46,468 bases of DNA, taken from positions 1-46,468 of the forward strand of contig DASZNC010000125.1 in the NCBI GenBank assembly GCA_035551615.1, read 5' to 3'. The stretch comes from JAKCDU01 sp035551615. Lineage in GTDB: Bacteria > Actinomycetota > Acidimicrobiia > Acidimicrobiales > Palsa-688. Under the pieces are notes generated by a model that was given only the letters and a program-made list of their open reading frames with translations, was not told the origin of the DNA and searched no databases. Below are positions 1-8,484 of this stretch, in pieces (the first letter of the stretch is position 1; each line of letters opens with the position of its first letter). Made by a program: the position numbers and the translations under genes.

Positions 1-335
1 CATTCCATTTGCATAAAGTATAGGACACTTCCCTTGTACAAATACCAAGCCGTGGTCTACACGAGAAGTCAGAAGCCGAATTGCAAAGGGAAGCGATGAT
101 CGATACTTCCATACCCGGCGAACGTACGGTTGAGACATCTAGTTCCCATCAATTCCTCTCGGACGACTTGGGCTGGGCGTCGCCTCAAGTGCCGGGGCAA
201 GACGCTGATTACCCGCTACTAGATACCAGTCTAGTGGCCGTTGGGTGTAAGCCTTGCCCGAGCGGAGGGCCGATCAGCGGGCCGGTGGCTCACTTGGTGA
301 TGCCATCGGCGATCTCTACTTGGGGTGGTCGTGGT
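1..335. other. Intergenic, no gene recognised
   Basis: This is the left edge of the window, downstream of the minus-strand gene that ends at 336. The first ~60 bases are relatively AT-rich compared with the rest. Short open frames exist on both strands, but none shows the third-position G/C bias of the real genes nearby, and none has a convincing ribosome binding site. I see no RNA gene or repeat. Confidence 0.5.
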
Positions 336-2045
336 CTAGAATGTCTTTTCAATATATGACGAGGTATTGGGGTTGTTTCCAGCTTCGATAGAAGATGAGC
401 CGGCGTCCCAGTAGACGAGGCCGTCTGCCCCCACGGAGTTGGCCCATGTAACGATGTCGTTAATGAAGGCTGGATCGTCGCCGCCCGATGCCATGCTGCT
501 TCGGTTAAAACCCAACCCAACCTCAGGAAGAATGATGTTCTCGGATTCATCCTGCGCAAATGCTTGCAGCCACTCTAATCCCCAGTTGCGCGTCAGGTAG
601 CTTTGGTAGACTTTCGCTTCTCCGGGATAGGTTAGATAGGCTACGTCGTAGATGTCGACGCCGACGTAATCCACATAGGCGCTACCAGGAAAATAGCTTG
701 CCAAATTCCCCATTGCCGCGTCACTTGCACCTGAGTCGCCGATCGAAGGATTCCATTCGAACTTGAAGTGCTGACCTGGTACCGCCCGCATGGTGAGCAC
801 GATCTGGCGCCAGTACGACACAAAGGTGTCTGCTTGATTCGCTGCATACCATGGCGAGGTGCTTGTATTGAATTCCCATCCTAGTCGGAGGATGCTGTTT
901 CCTTGATGGTTCGCAACGAGGGTGTCAGCTAAGGTCGTAAAGTAATTGTCGTAAGCGCCGGTTGCTCCTTGAATCAGGGAGTAGTTGCCCGTGATGGGAA
1001 AGAGAGGCACACCCCAGATCATCGGGACATTTGCTTTGTTCCACAGATCGATAGCCCATATGTCGTCATCAATGCCGCTCCAGGAGCGATCATCGAAATA
1101 GTCCGATCCGTAGCCGAGCGGCCTAGCAACTCGTGAATCTAGATTTGCCATCCCCTCCGGATTTCCTGCGCCTACGTAGGCACCAAACTGGAGTGCAGAT
1201 GTGCCGGAGGACGTCGTTGGCGGGACGATCGATGTCGTGGGTGGCGCTCCAGGTGGAACCGTTGACGTGGTTGGTATCGGCAGCGTCGATGCAGACGTGG
1301 GGGGTGATGCCCCACCGGAGGTGTGCGTGTTGGCCGTGCCCGATGTCGTCCTGACACTCTCGGCTCCGCCGAACACTTGACCATCTGGTGTGACATAAGC
1401 CAGTTCGATCGCACTGCTCGGCTGTCCTGCAACAGCGACGACTGAGAGAGCGTTCGGGAGTGCGGAGGTGACCTTCGGCGCTGTTCCGTGAGGAGCTACT
1501 GAACCATCCTGCTTGATCTCCCAGTATCCGGTGCCGCCGTTCGCTACTTCAATTCCGATGACCGGGGAAGTCGTAGATGGCCCAGAGCCCGTGAAAGTCG
1601 CTTTGCCATACGAGAAGATGCCGCCGTCGGAAGCAACCATCCAGTAGCCCTTGCCATCCGGCGTCGCCGCCATACCCACAATCGGCTGCGCCAACCGCAC
1701 CCCGCCCGTCGAACCGAAGAAACGCGCATCGCCGAACGCAAAGATGCCGCCATCCTTGGCCACCATCCAGTAGCCCTTGCCATCCGGCGTCGCCGCCATA
1801 CCCACAATCGGCTGCGCCAACCGCACCCCGCCCGTCGAACCGAGCGCCTTCAGAACCAATCCCTCGGCTGGCGCTGCGGTGCTGGCTAAGGCCGCCGGAG
1901 TTCGAACACCCTTCCCCATCAGCGGAATGAGCGTCACGAGTAAAGCTACAACGGCTGCTGGTCCTAGGCACAGCGAGAGGATCCGCAACCGCCTTCCGTT
2001 CTTGTCGCTCGGCGTAGAGCGATCCTTGTTATCGAACTTCGTCAC
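336..2045 (-). CDS. Secreted protein: DGG-module repeats plus GH26-like glycoside hydrolase domain
   Basis: 569 aa with a GTG start and no clear Shine-Dalgarno. Residues ~20-45 are a membrane anchor or signal segment. Residues ~68-152 hold two near-identical copies of the ~42-residue module (GYWMVA.DGGIF.FG.A.F.GSTGG), followed by a more diverged copy and a Pro/Thr/Ser linker at ~240-285. Residues ~286-565 resemble a glycoside hydrolase family 26 (beta-mannanase-type) barrel: GWEFN holds the probable acid/base Glu391 and LPEVG the probable nucleophile Glu508, with a WNP motif and a DYVGVDIYD strand between them. The likely role is cleavage or remodelling of a beta-mannan-like polysaccharide outside the cell. 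A glycosyltransferase and a methyltransferase follow upstream on the same strand, which suggests surface-glycan metabolism. The substrate is inferred from family only. Confidence 0.75.
   Translation of the reverse strand: MTKFDNKDRSTPSDKNGRRLRILSLCLGPAAVVALLVTLIPLMGKGVRTPAALASTAAPAEGLVLKALGSTGGVRLAQPIVGMAATPDGKGYWMVAKDGGIFAFGDARFFGSTGGVRLAQPIVGMAATPDGKGYWMVASDGGIFSYGKATFTGSGPSTTSPVIGIEVANGGTGYWEIKQDGSVAPHGTAPKVTSALPNALSVVAVAGQPSSAIELAYVTPDGQVFGGAESVRTTSGTANTHTSGGASPPTSASTLPIPTTSTVPPGAPPTTSIVPPTTSSGTSALQFGAYVGAGNPEGMANLDSRVARPLGYGSDYFDDRSWSGIDDDIWAIDLWNKANVPMIWGVPLFPITGNYSLIQGATGAYDNYFTTLADTLVANHQGNSILRLGWEFNTSTSPWYAANQADTFVSYWRQIVLTMRAVPGQHFKFEWNPSIGDSGASDAAMGNLASYFPGSAYVDYVGVDIYDVAYLTYPGEAKVYQSYLTRNWGLEWLQAFAQDESENIILPEVGLGFNRSSMASGGDDPAFINDIVTWANSVGADGLVYWDAGSSSIEAGNNPNTSSYIEKTF
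1636..1843 (-). repeat. 82-bp exact direct repeat, 126-bp period
   Basis: Positions 1636-1717 and 1762-1843 appear identical base for base and are offset by 126 bp, i.e. 42 codons. They encode the tail of one DGG module and the head of the next. Synonymous sites are identical too, so the copies are recent or homogenised by gene conversion, unlike the diverged modules in the proteins at 39925-41868 and 42315 onward. Confidence 0.85.
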
Positions 2046-2169
2046 CTGAGGAGAATCGACGTGCAGAAAATGCTCCTTGAGCGACCCTTCTCCGCGACCG
2101 GCCGTATTGTCTTATTCTTCAGATGTAGGCCATTTGGACGGGTTCGACATGGAGACTCCAACGTCCTCG

Positions 2170-2381
2170 ATGGCTACCAAGCGTCCATACTGCGGGTTTC
2201 GTTGCCGTAGCTGCGGCGGTCGGGACCGTGGTCACGGACGGGGACGCGGCCCCGCTGGACGTGCGGATCGCGGCCGCGCCGGTGGTCGTCACCACCCAGA
2301 CAGGCGTGGGCCAACGCCAGCAAGGACGGCACCCAAAGGGTGACGGTCAACGTGGCCAACTACTGGACCACGACCGTCTAA
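2170..2381 (+). pseudogene. Remnant of a small secreted protein (two apparent frameshifts)
   Basis: An ATG at 2170 starts MATKRP. The reading then continues, one frame over, as a signal-peptide-like stretch (AGFVAVAAAVGTVV) followed by DGDAAPLDVRIAAAPVVVTT. Near 2303-2306 the frame shifts again to AWANASKDG...VTVNVANYW and ends at TAA 2379-2381. Each segment keeps G/C-rich third positions typical of coding DNA here. This looks like a ~70-residue exported protein broken by two small indels. I do not recognise the family, and the assignment is an inference from codon pattern alone. Confidence 0.33.
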
Positions 2382-2384
2382 TCC

Positions 2385-3428
2385 TCAGCTGGCAGCGGCT
2401 TCAACTGCTTTCTCGAACTCCGGAGCACATGCCGCTGGGGTGAATCTCTTCAGCGCCTCTTCACGAGCGGCGCTGCCGAGCCCGGAGCGCAAATCGACGT
2501 CTTCGAGACGCAGCATCACTTGCATAATCGCAGCCACCGAATCCGGTTTGAACGCCATTCCAGCATCTCCGATGACCCACGGCAGCGGCCCTACCCCACT
2601 GACGGCTACCGGCCGCGCTGCCAACATCGCGTCGATCAGCTTCATCGGTACCTGCCCGCGCGCATAGCCGAAACTCCTCGACGGCAGAATGATGGCGTCG
2701 GCTTCCTTGGTGATCCTCATCCCGGTCTGTTGATCGGTCGGGCCTACCCAGTGCACCCCTGGGCGAGCACCGAAGGGAGCCGACTGAGTGACCACAAGTT
2801 CCCACCGGTCGTTAAGGCCACCGACCGCCTCAAGAAGGAGATCGAGCCCTTTATGCGGTCGGTCGGTACCCACGAAAGCCACCGTCAAGGACCCGCTCTT
2901 GTCGTAGTCGGCTCCCACTCCGATGTCCTCCCGTGCGTGAGGCACGATGTGGCCGCCGTACATGCATTGCAGAACCGGGTTTGACACGATGGTGGGGTAC
3001 CGCCTCGCCGGCAGGCGTTGAGCGGCGATCCCAAGTAGTTCGCCCCGGTAGAAATGAGCCGACTTCGCCATCTCCCGGACCCATGGCCGGTTCCACAACA
3101 GGGTGGCCTCAATGTCCGGGTCGTCCACATCAAGCAGTACAGGCCGGTTCGCTATCTTCCCTACCTTGCGGGCCACCCCGAAGCTACCGGGTAGGACCTT
3201 GACCGCAATGAGAAGGTCCGCCCTACGAGCGTCCTCGACCATCTCATCCATGGACACCACGCGACAAACATCAACGAAAGGATCACTGAGTAGCGGCTCC
3301 CAGATCTCGCCAGCGGATACAGTCCTGACCGCTGTCTCGTAGCCCAAGTACCGAGCGATCAGGTGCAGCGAATGTGTTCTTCCCAACTGATTGTCACTGA
3401 ATGTCTTCGTAATAAACAGAATCCGCAC
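2385..3428 (-). CDS. Glycosyltransferase, GT4-like (GT-B fold)
   Basis: 347 aa with a GTG start (MRILFITK). The N-terminal half has the Rossmann-like start of GT-B enzymes. The second half begins with VAFVGTDRPHKGLDLLLEA at about residue 187, the usual start of the family 1/4 donor-binding domain. PMKLIDAMLAARPVAVS (~268-285) is the nucleotide-sugar binding region, in which the usual E-x7-E pair is degenerate. No signal peptide or membrane segment is seen, so it is cytoplasmic or peripheral. It probably transfers a sugar to a surface glycan or lipid. It lies between the GH26-like secreted protein and a methyltransferase on the same strand, which fits a small surface-polysaccharide locus. Donor and acceptor cannot be read from the sequence. 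Confidence 0.75.
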   Translation of the reverse strand: MRILFITKTFSDNQLGRTHSLHLIARYLGYETAVRTVSAGEIWEPLLSDPFVDVCRVVSMDEMVEDARRADLLIAVKVLPGSFGVARKVGKIANRPVLLDVDDPDIEATLLWNRPWVREMAKSAHFYRGELLGIAAQRLPARRYPTIVSNPVLQCMYGGHIVPHAREDIGVGADYDKSGSLTVAFVGTDRPHKGLDLLLEAVGGLNDRWELVVTQSAPFGARPGVHWVGPTDQQTGMRITKEADAIILPSRSFGYARGQVPMKLIDAMLAARPVAVSGVGPLPWVIGDAGMAFKPDSVAAIMQVMLRLEDVDLRSGLGSAAREEALKRFTPAACAPEFEKAVEAAAS

Positions 3429-3499
3429 AGACAGTGACGTTATCTGAGCGGACCACCTCCACCACGCCCGCTTACAGGCACGATGATGCGCGGCGCCGG

Positions 3500-4288
3500 C
3501 TACGGCATCGCGCCCGACGCATGACGAAGCACGTAGAGCGACTGACCGTCGGTTTCATCACCGTGTTCGAACAGATCGACCCGTAGCCCCGCCTCAGCAA
3601 TAAGTCTTTCGAAGTAGGACTGTTCGAACCGCACGCAGTGCAGCGCCCCTTTCCATTCAAGAGGGCCGTAACCGGTCGGGTTCTCTTCTTCGTCAGGCAC
3701 GTTCCGTTCGACGAAGGCGGTCACCCAAGCGAACCCGTTGGGGCTCAGCAGCCGGCGGATTTCGGCGAGGTAGGTGTGAACTTCCTTAGTGTCCATATGG
3801 CTGAGGACCGAGTAGCCATACAGGGCGTCGTAGCCGCCATCGTCGCCCGGAATCTGCAACACGGGTGAACCATCAGGGTTATACCTTGCGTTCGCAAGGT
3901 TGACGTACGTAAACCGGATGCCGGGTCGGGCGAGATGACGCTGATCCCATAAGATGAGATCCTTCTGCACATCGACACCGTTGTAGAAAGCGATACCGCC
4001 CCAAGTCTCAATAACGCCGATGGCCAGTCGACCTGCACCGCAACCCCAATCGAGAAGACGGCTCTCCTTGGTCAACCCGTGATCAGCGAGCCGCTGAACA
4101 TCTCGTTTAGCCGTTTTCACCAGTTCGGTGTTGTCGAGAAAGTGTTGTCCGCCCATCCGGAACGCCTTGGGCGGCAGCGGGGTCCCTAACGAGGACGCTC
4201 CACCCGTCGACCGGACGAGCTGCCACTTTCGAAGGTTCGTCACCGTCTTCAGCACCCTCAAAGCATAGGCCCCCCGCACATGTCCCAA
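3500..4288 (-). CDS. Class I SAM-dependent methyltransferase
   Basis: 262 aa from a TTG start at 4288. GTG at 4279 is an alternative start, and neither has a strong Shine-Dalgarno. The SAM-binding motif LLDWGCGAGRLAIG is at ~97-110. It is followed by an acidic position at the end of strand 2 (GVDVQ), YDALYGYSVLSHM (motif IV region) and a late strand segment typical of class I Rossmann methyltransferases. The ~45-residue N-terminal extension before MGGQHFLDN resembles that of methyltransferases in polysaccharide loci. It is separated by ~70 bp from the glycosyltransferase at 2385-3428 and could be co-transcribed with it. The substrate (glycan, glycolipid or small molecule) is unknown. Confidence 0.8.
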   Translation of the reverse strand: MGHVRGAYALRVLKTVTNLRKWQLVRSTGGASSLGTPLPPKAFRMGGQHFLDNTELVKTAKRDVQRLADHGLTKESRLLDWGCGAGRLAIGVIETWGGIAFYNGVDVQKDLILWDQRHLARPGIRFTYVNLANARYNPDGSPVLQIPGDDGGYDALYGYSVLSHMDTKEVHTYLAEIRRLLSPNGFAWVTAFVERNVPDEEENPTGYGPLEWKGALHCVRFEQSYFERLIAEAGLRVDLFEHGDETDGQSLYVLRHASGAMP

Positions 4289-4970
4289 CGCCCTGCCGGT
4301 CCTTCACAAAATGCCGGGCCCGTAGTCGGGACTAACGAAGACCGACGGCCCGGTAATCGCAGCCCGGCCGGTGGGTTCCTCTGACATAGCGATCGGGAGC
4401 CCCCGCCAAACGGCCCTGGGCCTGGGCCTGGGCACGGAAGAGAGGCGGTCGATGCTACTTGCGTCAAAAGCGTTCCCGCTGGGTCCCTCGCCTCCGACAT
4501 CGGTCGGCAACACATCCCGTAGAGGGGTGGAGCGACTCTCAAGTAGCCAGTGTCGGTGGGAACCAGAGCCCGGGTGCCGAACAGATTATGGCTCGTCCTT
4601 AGGTACCACACCCCGGCCGAACCCGGCAATAGCAATCATCAAGCATCGTAACCGGCCTACCGGATAGAAGGGATCGTGATTGACGCGACTAATGGAGGAT
4701 CCGAGCGACGGATTCGTCCCAAAATCTATCCCACGCCTCTTCCAGCGCATCCAGGGGCTCTGAATCGCCTTTTACCTTGGGCCGGAACACGTGTCCGCAG
4801 TGCTCTCGTTAAGGGTGCACATTTCTTCAATGGGAGGTAGATGAGTAGATGAAGGGGTCAAGTTGTCGCCCATTTCTGCCGACGGTCCTCTAGCGGCGAA
4901 GAGTTGCGAAGTGTCAGTCGATCATCTGGAATTTTGAGATTTCACCTGTTGCTATAAAGTTTATAGAGTC
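4289..4970. other. Gene-poor region
   Basis: Nearly 700 bp without a convincing gene. Part of it (about 4640-4970) has lower G+C than its surroundings. It contains a perfect 15-bp palindrome with arms CTATAAA/TTTATAG around a single G at 4952-4966, just upstream of the coding remnant at 4971. Other open frames lack codon bias. No tRNA or repeat is recognised. Confidence 0.5.
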
Positions 4971-5166
4971 GTGGACTATAGGGGTCGGCGCTTCCGGATC
5001 GCCGACATCGCCAATCTCGCCCCCGGTTATGAGCAAGTCGTCCTAGAGGACCTTCGGTCGACCGGAGGCTCGCTGCATCAGCGCCGGCCTCCGATCTGCG
5101 CCACGCCATCGAAGGTCGCTCGAACTAACCGAGATCTTCAAGGACAGTCCAGAGCTGGCCTCAGAC
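4971..5166 (+). pseudogene. Possible decayed small gene
   Basis: A GTG at 4971 opens a frame reading VDYRGRRFRIADIANLAPG then YEQVVLEDLRSTGG, which looks like real protein. The coding signal then appears to move to other frames (ASDLRHAIEGRS, then LELTEIFKDSPELASDGQG) before reaching the 3' end of the minus-strand gene at 5169. The pieces read as one short mainly helical protein broken by two indels. It sits 5 bp after the TATAAA/TTTATA palindrome, a plausible former operator. The family is not recognised and confidence is low. Confidence 0.25.
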
Positions 5167-5168
5167 GG

Positions 5169-6029
5169 TCAGGGAGCTTCGCTGCCGGCTCCGAGGTCGT
5201 GTTGCTCCCAATGCGACAACGCCGAGGCCGCCCCCTCGTTCCGGTATATCTCCAGGTACGGGTCATATTCGGTGTGATCCGCGCCTATGAGGCTGAGGAA
5301 GGCCAGGGGGTCGGTGCCCTGCTCAGCCACGCTCTGGATGAGGAAGGGGAAGCGCTCCTGCGGATCGAGGTCGTGGAAGAAGTGTCGCTGGGCGGTGATC
5401 CTCTCCACCTCGAACCGGAACGGCGGGAAGATCTTGTTCACCAGCTCGTCCTCGATGGCCTGGGCACTCTCCTCTTGGAAGCCGAGCCCGTCAGAGAGGG
5501 CCTTGTAGTCCTGATCGGTGGCCTGCAGCGGCGTCGGGTGAGCGGTGATGTACTCGTCCAGCGCCTGGTTCAGCTTCTCCACGGCAGCTGATTTGGCCTG
5601 CAGGGCGGCGACCGCCGTCTTCTCGGCCGTGTCCTTCGTCAGCGCGGTGCAGTGGGTAACCGCCTCTTCGATGCTGTTGGCCACGAACTCCTTGTGCATC
5701 TCCTCGTAGGCCTCGAAATCGATCTTGCTCATCTCCCGAGCGCTGTTCACCGCCTCGACGATGAGCGCCGCCATCAGCGCCTCCTCCGGGATACAGAAAC
5801 TCACGGCGATCATGGCGATGTCGAAGAGGGCGCCGGCGATGTTCATGCTTCCCGGCGGCTTGGTGAACACCTCCTTGACCAGGGTGTCGGCCTGATCGCG
5901 AAATCCGTCGATGCCGTTCCTGATCCCGTCGTAGCGGGTCTGCAGCCGGGCACTGGCGATCTCGAACGCCCCGTTGCGAATCGTCGGCCAATCCGGGTGG
6001 TCCACGGTCATGTTCTCACCGTCGGTCAT
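5169..6029 (-). CDS. Hypothetical protein, helical, 286 aa
   Basis: The ATG start at 6029 follows a good ribosome binding site (GGAGGG). The protein is acidic, mostly predicted helical, with no signal peptide. A moderately hydrophobic stretch around residues 66-92 (IAGALFDIAMIAVSF...) might be amphipathic or membrane-associated. Residues ~100-190 are rich in Ala/Glu/Lys and could form a long coiled helix. I do not recognise the family. It lies 30 bp downstream of the PH-like gene at 6060 on the same strand, so the two almost certainly form an operon, divergent from the 642-aa protein at 6516. Confidence 0.75.
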   Translation of the reverse strand: MTDGENMTVDHPDWPTIRNGAFEIASARLQTRYDGIRNGIDGFRDQADTLVKEVFTKPPGSMNIAGALFDIAMIAVSFCIPEEALMAALIVEAVNSAREMSKIDFEAYEEMHKEFVANSIEEAVTHCTALTKDTAEKTAVAALQAKSAAVEKLNQALDEYITAHPTPLQATDQDYKALSDGLGFQEESAQAIEDELVNKIFPPFRFEVERITAQRHFFHDLDPQERFPFLIQSVAEQGTDPLAFLSLIGADHTEYDPYLEIYRNEGAASALSHWEQHDLGAGSEAP

Positions 6030-6059
6030 GGATGCCCTCCTCCCTCCCCCCCACGAGAC

Positions 6060-6428
6060 TCAGGCCACGCCCTGCCGGGCGGCGTCAGCCTGGTTCACGT
6101 CCTTGTGGAACTTCTTGGCCACCCACATGCGCTCACCCAGGGCATCGGTCTTGCACCACAGGCCCTTGGCCGGGCCGATGGTGGTGGAGCGGGGCAGTTC
6201 CCGCAGGACACCTTTGACCTCTTTGGCGCTCATCCGGCCCGTGCTGCACACCAGGATCCGGCGGTCGGTCACGGCCACCACCCGGAACGAGTCCTTCATG
6301 AACATGATCCAGTAGGAGATGACGAGCAGCCACGGATTCGTGGTCTGGGCCACGAAGATCGAGTTGATCGTCTCCCCTGGGCCCAGGTAGGGCTGGACCT
6401 TCTCCTTCAATGCATCGCGTACGGCCAC
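6060..6428 (-). CDS. Small protein with possible bacterial PH-like domain
   Basis: 122 aa from a GTG start with AAAGGGG upstream. The pattern is an N-terminal helix, then PYLGPGETINSIFVAQT, a short hydrophobic strand pair, VVAVTDRRILVCSTG and a C-terminal set of strands. This resembles small bacterial PH-like domains (YokE/bPH type), whose VVVTDRRLLV strand is characteristic. No signal peptide is present. It is the first gene of a two-gene operon with the 286-aa protein at 5169. Such domains often tether proteins to membranes or partners; the partner here is unknown. The assignment rests on one motif. Confidence 0.6.
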   Translation of the reverse strand: MAVRDALKEKVQPYLGPGETINSIFVAQTTNPWLLVISYWIMFMKDSFRVVAVTDRRILVCSTGRMSAKEVKGVLRELPRSTTIGPAKGLWCKTDALGERMWVAKKFHKDVNQADAARQGVA

Positions 6429-6477
6429 GGGATTTCCCCTTTCGGTTGGTTTTCCCCCTACTCAGCGTGACGTTGCC

Positions 6478-6494
6478 GTGCCACGGCGTGGCAC
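6478..6494. promoter_or_regulatory. Overlapping palindromes in divergent promoter
   Basis: GTGCCAC-GGC-GTGGCAC is a perfect inverted repeat (7-bp arms). It overlaps a second one, GCCGTG-C-CACGGC, starting two bases further left. It sits in the 87-bp gap between the divergent genes starting at 6428 (minus) and 6516 (plus). The likely role is binding of a dimeric regulator controlling one or both directions. Confidence 0.45.
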
Positions 6495-6515
6495 AGCCAA
6501 AGTACGCTCGGTCAA

Positions 6516-8444
6516 ATGGCGGTTTCGCCTGAGTTCATCGGAGAGGCGGCCGATACGAACGCCTTGTTGCGGTCGGCCCGGGCCGCCTACGACCGCGGCC
6601 ACCTGGGCGCGGCGCGGGAGCTCTATGCCGCCGCCGCCCGGTCCGCCCAAGCGGCCGACGATGCCGACTCGCTCGTCGCCGCCGCCATCGGCATCGGGGG
6701 CCTCTGGGTCTACGAGCAGCGCGACTTCATGGAGCGGATCGCCCTCGAGAACCTGTGGGATCGGGCCGAGCGGCTGGTCGAACCCGGCTCGCTGGACGCC
6801 GCCCGCCTCCGAACCCGTATCGCCGCCGAAGCCGTCTACCAGGGACAGTCCATCGCCGATGTCGAACGGGCCGTCGAGGCGGTCGACCGCTTCCACAATC
6901 CGGCGGCGTCGGCCCAGGCCCTCTCCCTGCTCCACCATGTCCTCCTCGGCCCGGCCCATGCGGGGCGCCGGCTGTCCATGGCCGAGGAGATGGTCCGGGT
7001 GGCGGCCGAGGGTGACGACGACGTGATGGGCCTGATGGGCCTGTGCTGGCGGACCATCGACCTCTACCTGATGGGCGACCGCCGAGCCGATCAATCCCTG
7101 AGAGAGCTGCAGGAGCGGGCCGACGGGTTCGCCGCCCTCCGGTTCATCGTCGAGGTGCTCGACGCCATGCGTCTGGCCCGCGCCGGGCAACTGGCCGACG
7201 CCGAAGCGGCGGCCCAGGCCGCCTGCGATCGCGGTGTCGAGGCTGGCGATCCGGATGCCATGGCCTACTTCGGTGCCCTCCTGTCGGCTCTGCGGTGGTG
7301 GCAAGGCCGTTGCCCGGAGATCGCCGATTCGGTCCGGGAGCTGGCCAGTAGCCCGCTCCTGTCCGTCAACACGCATGCCTACGTGGCCGTCAACGCCCTC
7401 CTATCGGCGACCGTCGGCGACATCGACAGCGCTCAGGAAGCGCTGGCCGCCCTCCGGGGACCGAACCTGGACACGCTGCCCGACAACAGCTCGTGGCTGG
7501 CCACCCTGTTCCTCATCACCGAAGCCGCCTACCTCCTGGGCGACGCCGACCTGGCCGCCCAGGTGGCGCCGCTCATGGCACCCTACGCCGACCTGCCGGT
7601 CATGCCGTCCCTGGCCGTGGTGTGCCTGGGCTCGGCCAAGCGGTCGCTCGGGCTGGCGGCGACGGTGGCCGGCGATCTGGATGCCGGCATCGCCTGGACG
7701 GACGCGGCGCTGGCCGACACCGAGCGTCTGGGCAACCGGCCGATGACCGCTCTCACCGGGCACTACCTGGCCCAGATGCTCGAGGTGAGGGGCACCGACG
7801 CCGACCGGGCCCGGGCCGCCGAACTGTTCGAACGGTCCGTGGGCCGGGCGCAGCGCATCGGCATGGTGCTCCCGCCGGCTCCGTCCTGGCTGGCCCGGCG
7901 GGGCCACCGCCATCACGCCCGGCTGGTCCAGGAGGCCGGGGGGTGGCGGATCGAGGTGGACGGCCGAACGTCGATGGTGGCCGAGTCGATCGGTATGACC
8001 TACCTGGCTGCGCTGCTCCAGACGCCGTCAAAGGAACGGCATGTCCTCGACCTGGCCATCCTCGAAGGGTCGAGCCGCGCCGGCCGGAGCGACGACCCGG
8101 TCATCGACCGCCAGGCGATGCGCAACTACCGGGCCCGCGTCCAGGAGCTGTCGGAAGTGGTCGCCGGTGGCGGCCACGGGCCCCGGGTCGAGGAGGCCCG
8201 CCTGGAGATGGAGAGCATTCGCCGCCTGCTCAAGGCGTCCACCTCGTGGACCGGGTCGGCCCGTCACTTCCCGACCGACCAGGAGCGGGCCCGCACCTCG
8301 GTCCGCAAGGCCTTGGTGCGGGCCATCCGCGCCACCGCCGAGTCCGAACCCGCCCTGGCCGCCCACCTCGAATCGTCGGTGACGACCGGCTCGATCTGCT
8401 GCTACCGCCCGGACCCGGCCTGGCAGGTGGAGGTCAGCCGGTAG
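6516..8444 (+). CDS. TPR-like helical repeat protein, regulator-type C-terminus
   Basis: 642 aa from ATG 6516. Residues ~10-460 are almost entirely Ala/Leu-rich helix pairs (ARELYAAAARSAQAADD; ALLSATVGDIDSAQEAL; AATVAGDLDAGIAWTDAAL), the pattern of tetratricopeptide-like solenoids. After ~470 comes a different domain: WRIEVDGRTSMVAESIGMTYLA, then LRN-like RNYRARVQELSEV, RARTSVRKALVRAIRAT and a final SSVTTGSICCYRPD. This tail resembles the C-terminus of large actinobacterial ATPase/TPR regulators, here without the ATPase or a recognisable HTH. No signal peptide, so it is cytoplasmic. It probably acts in protein-protein signalling or regulation. It is divergent from the operon at 5169-6428 across a palindromic site. 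Confidence 0.65.
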   Translation: MAVSPEFIGEAADTNALLRSARAAYDRGHLGAARELYAAAARSAQAADDADSLVAAAIGIGGLWVYEQRDFMERIALENLWDRAERLVEPGSLDAARLRTRIAAEAVYQGQSIADVERAVEAVDRFHNPAASAQALSLLHHVLLGPAHAGRRLSMAEEMVRVAAEGDDDVMGLMGLCWRTIDLYLMGDRRADQSLRELQERADGFAALRFIVEVLDAMRLARAGQLADAEAAAQAACDRGVEAGDPDAMAYFGALLSALRWWQGRCPEIADSVRELASSPLLSVNTHAYVAVNALLSATVGDIDSAQEALAALRGPNLDTLPDNSSWLATLFLITEAAYLLGDADLAAQVAPLMAPYADLPVMPSLAVVCLGSAKRSLGLAATVAGDLDAGIAWTDAALADTERLGNRPMTALTGHYLAQMLEVRGTDADRARAAELFERSVGRAQRIGMVLPPAPSWLARRGHRHHARLVQEAGGWRIEVDGRTSMVAESIGMTYLAALLQTPSKERHVLDLAILEGSSRAGRSDDPVIDRQAMRNYRARVQELSEVVAGGGHGPRVEEARLEMESIRRLLKASTSWTGSARHFPTDQERARTSVRKALVRAIRATAESEPALAAHLESSVTTGSICCYRPDPAWQVEVSR

Positions 8445-8468
8445 CCGGACCGTCTGCCGTCGTCGAGT

Positions 8469-8484
8469 TCAACCTTTGGGTTGA
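8469..8484. promoter_or_regulatory. Operator 1 of the ArsR gene
   Basis: TCAAC-N6-GTTGA, a 16-bp inverted repeat whose right arm overlaps the -35 hexamer at 8481. The same half-site and spacing recur at 8515-8530. Confidence 0.65.

Noticed and set aside
6462..7376. 304-aa minus-strand frame opposite the helical-repeat protein
   Set aside because: Shadow frame, no motif, poor codon pattern.
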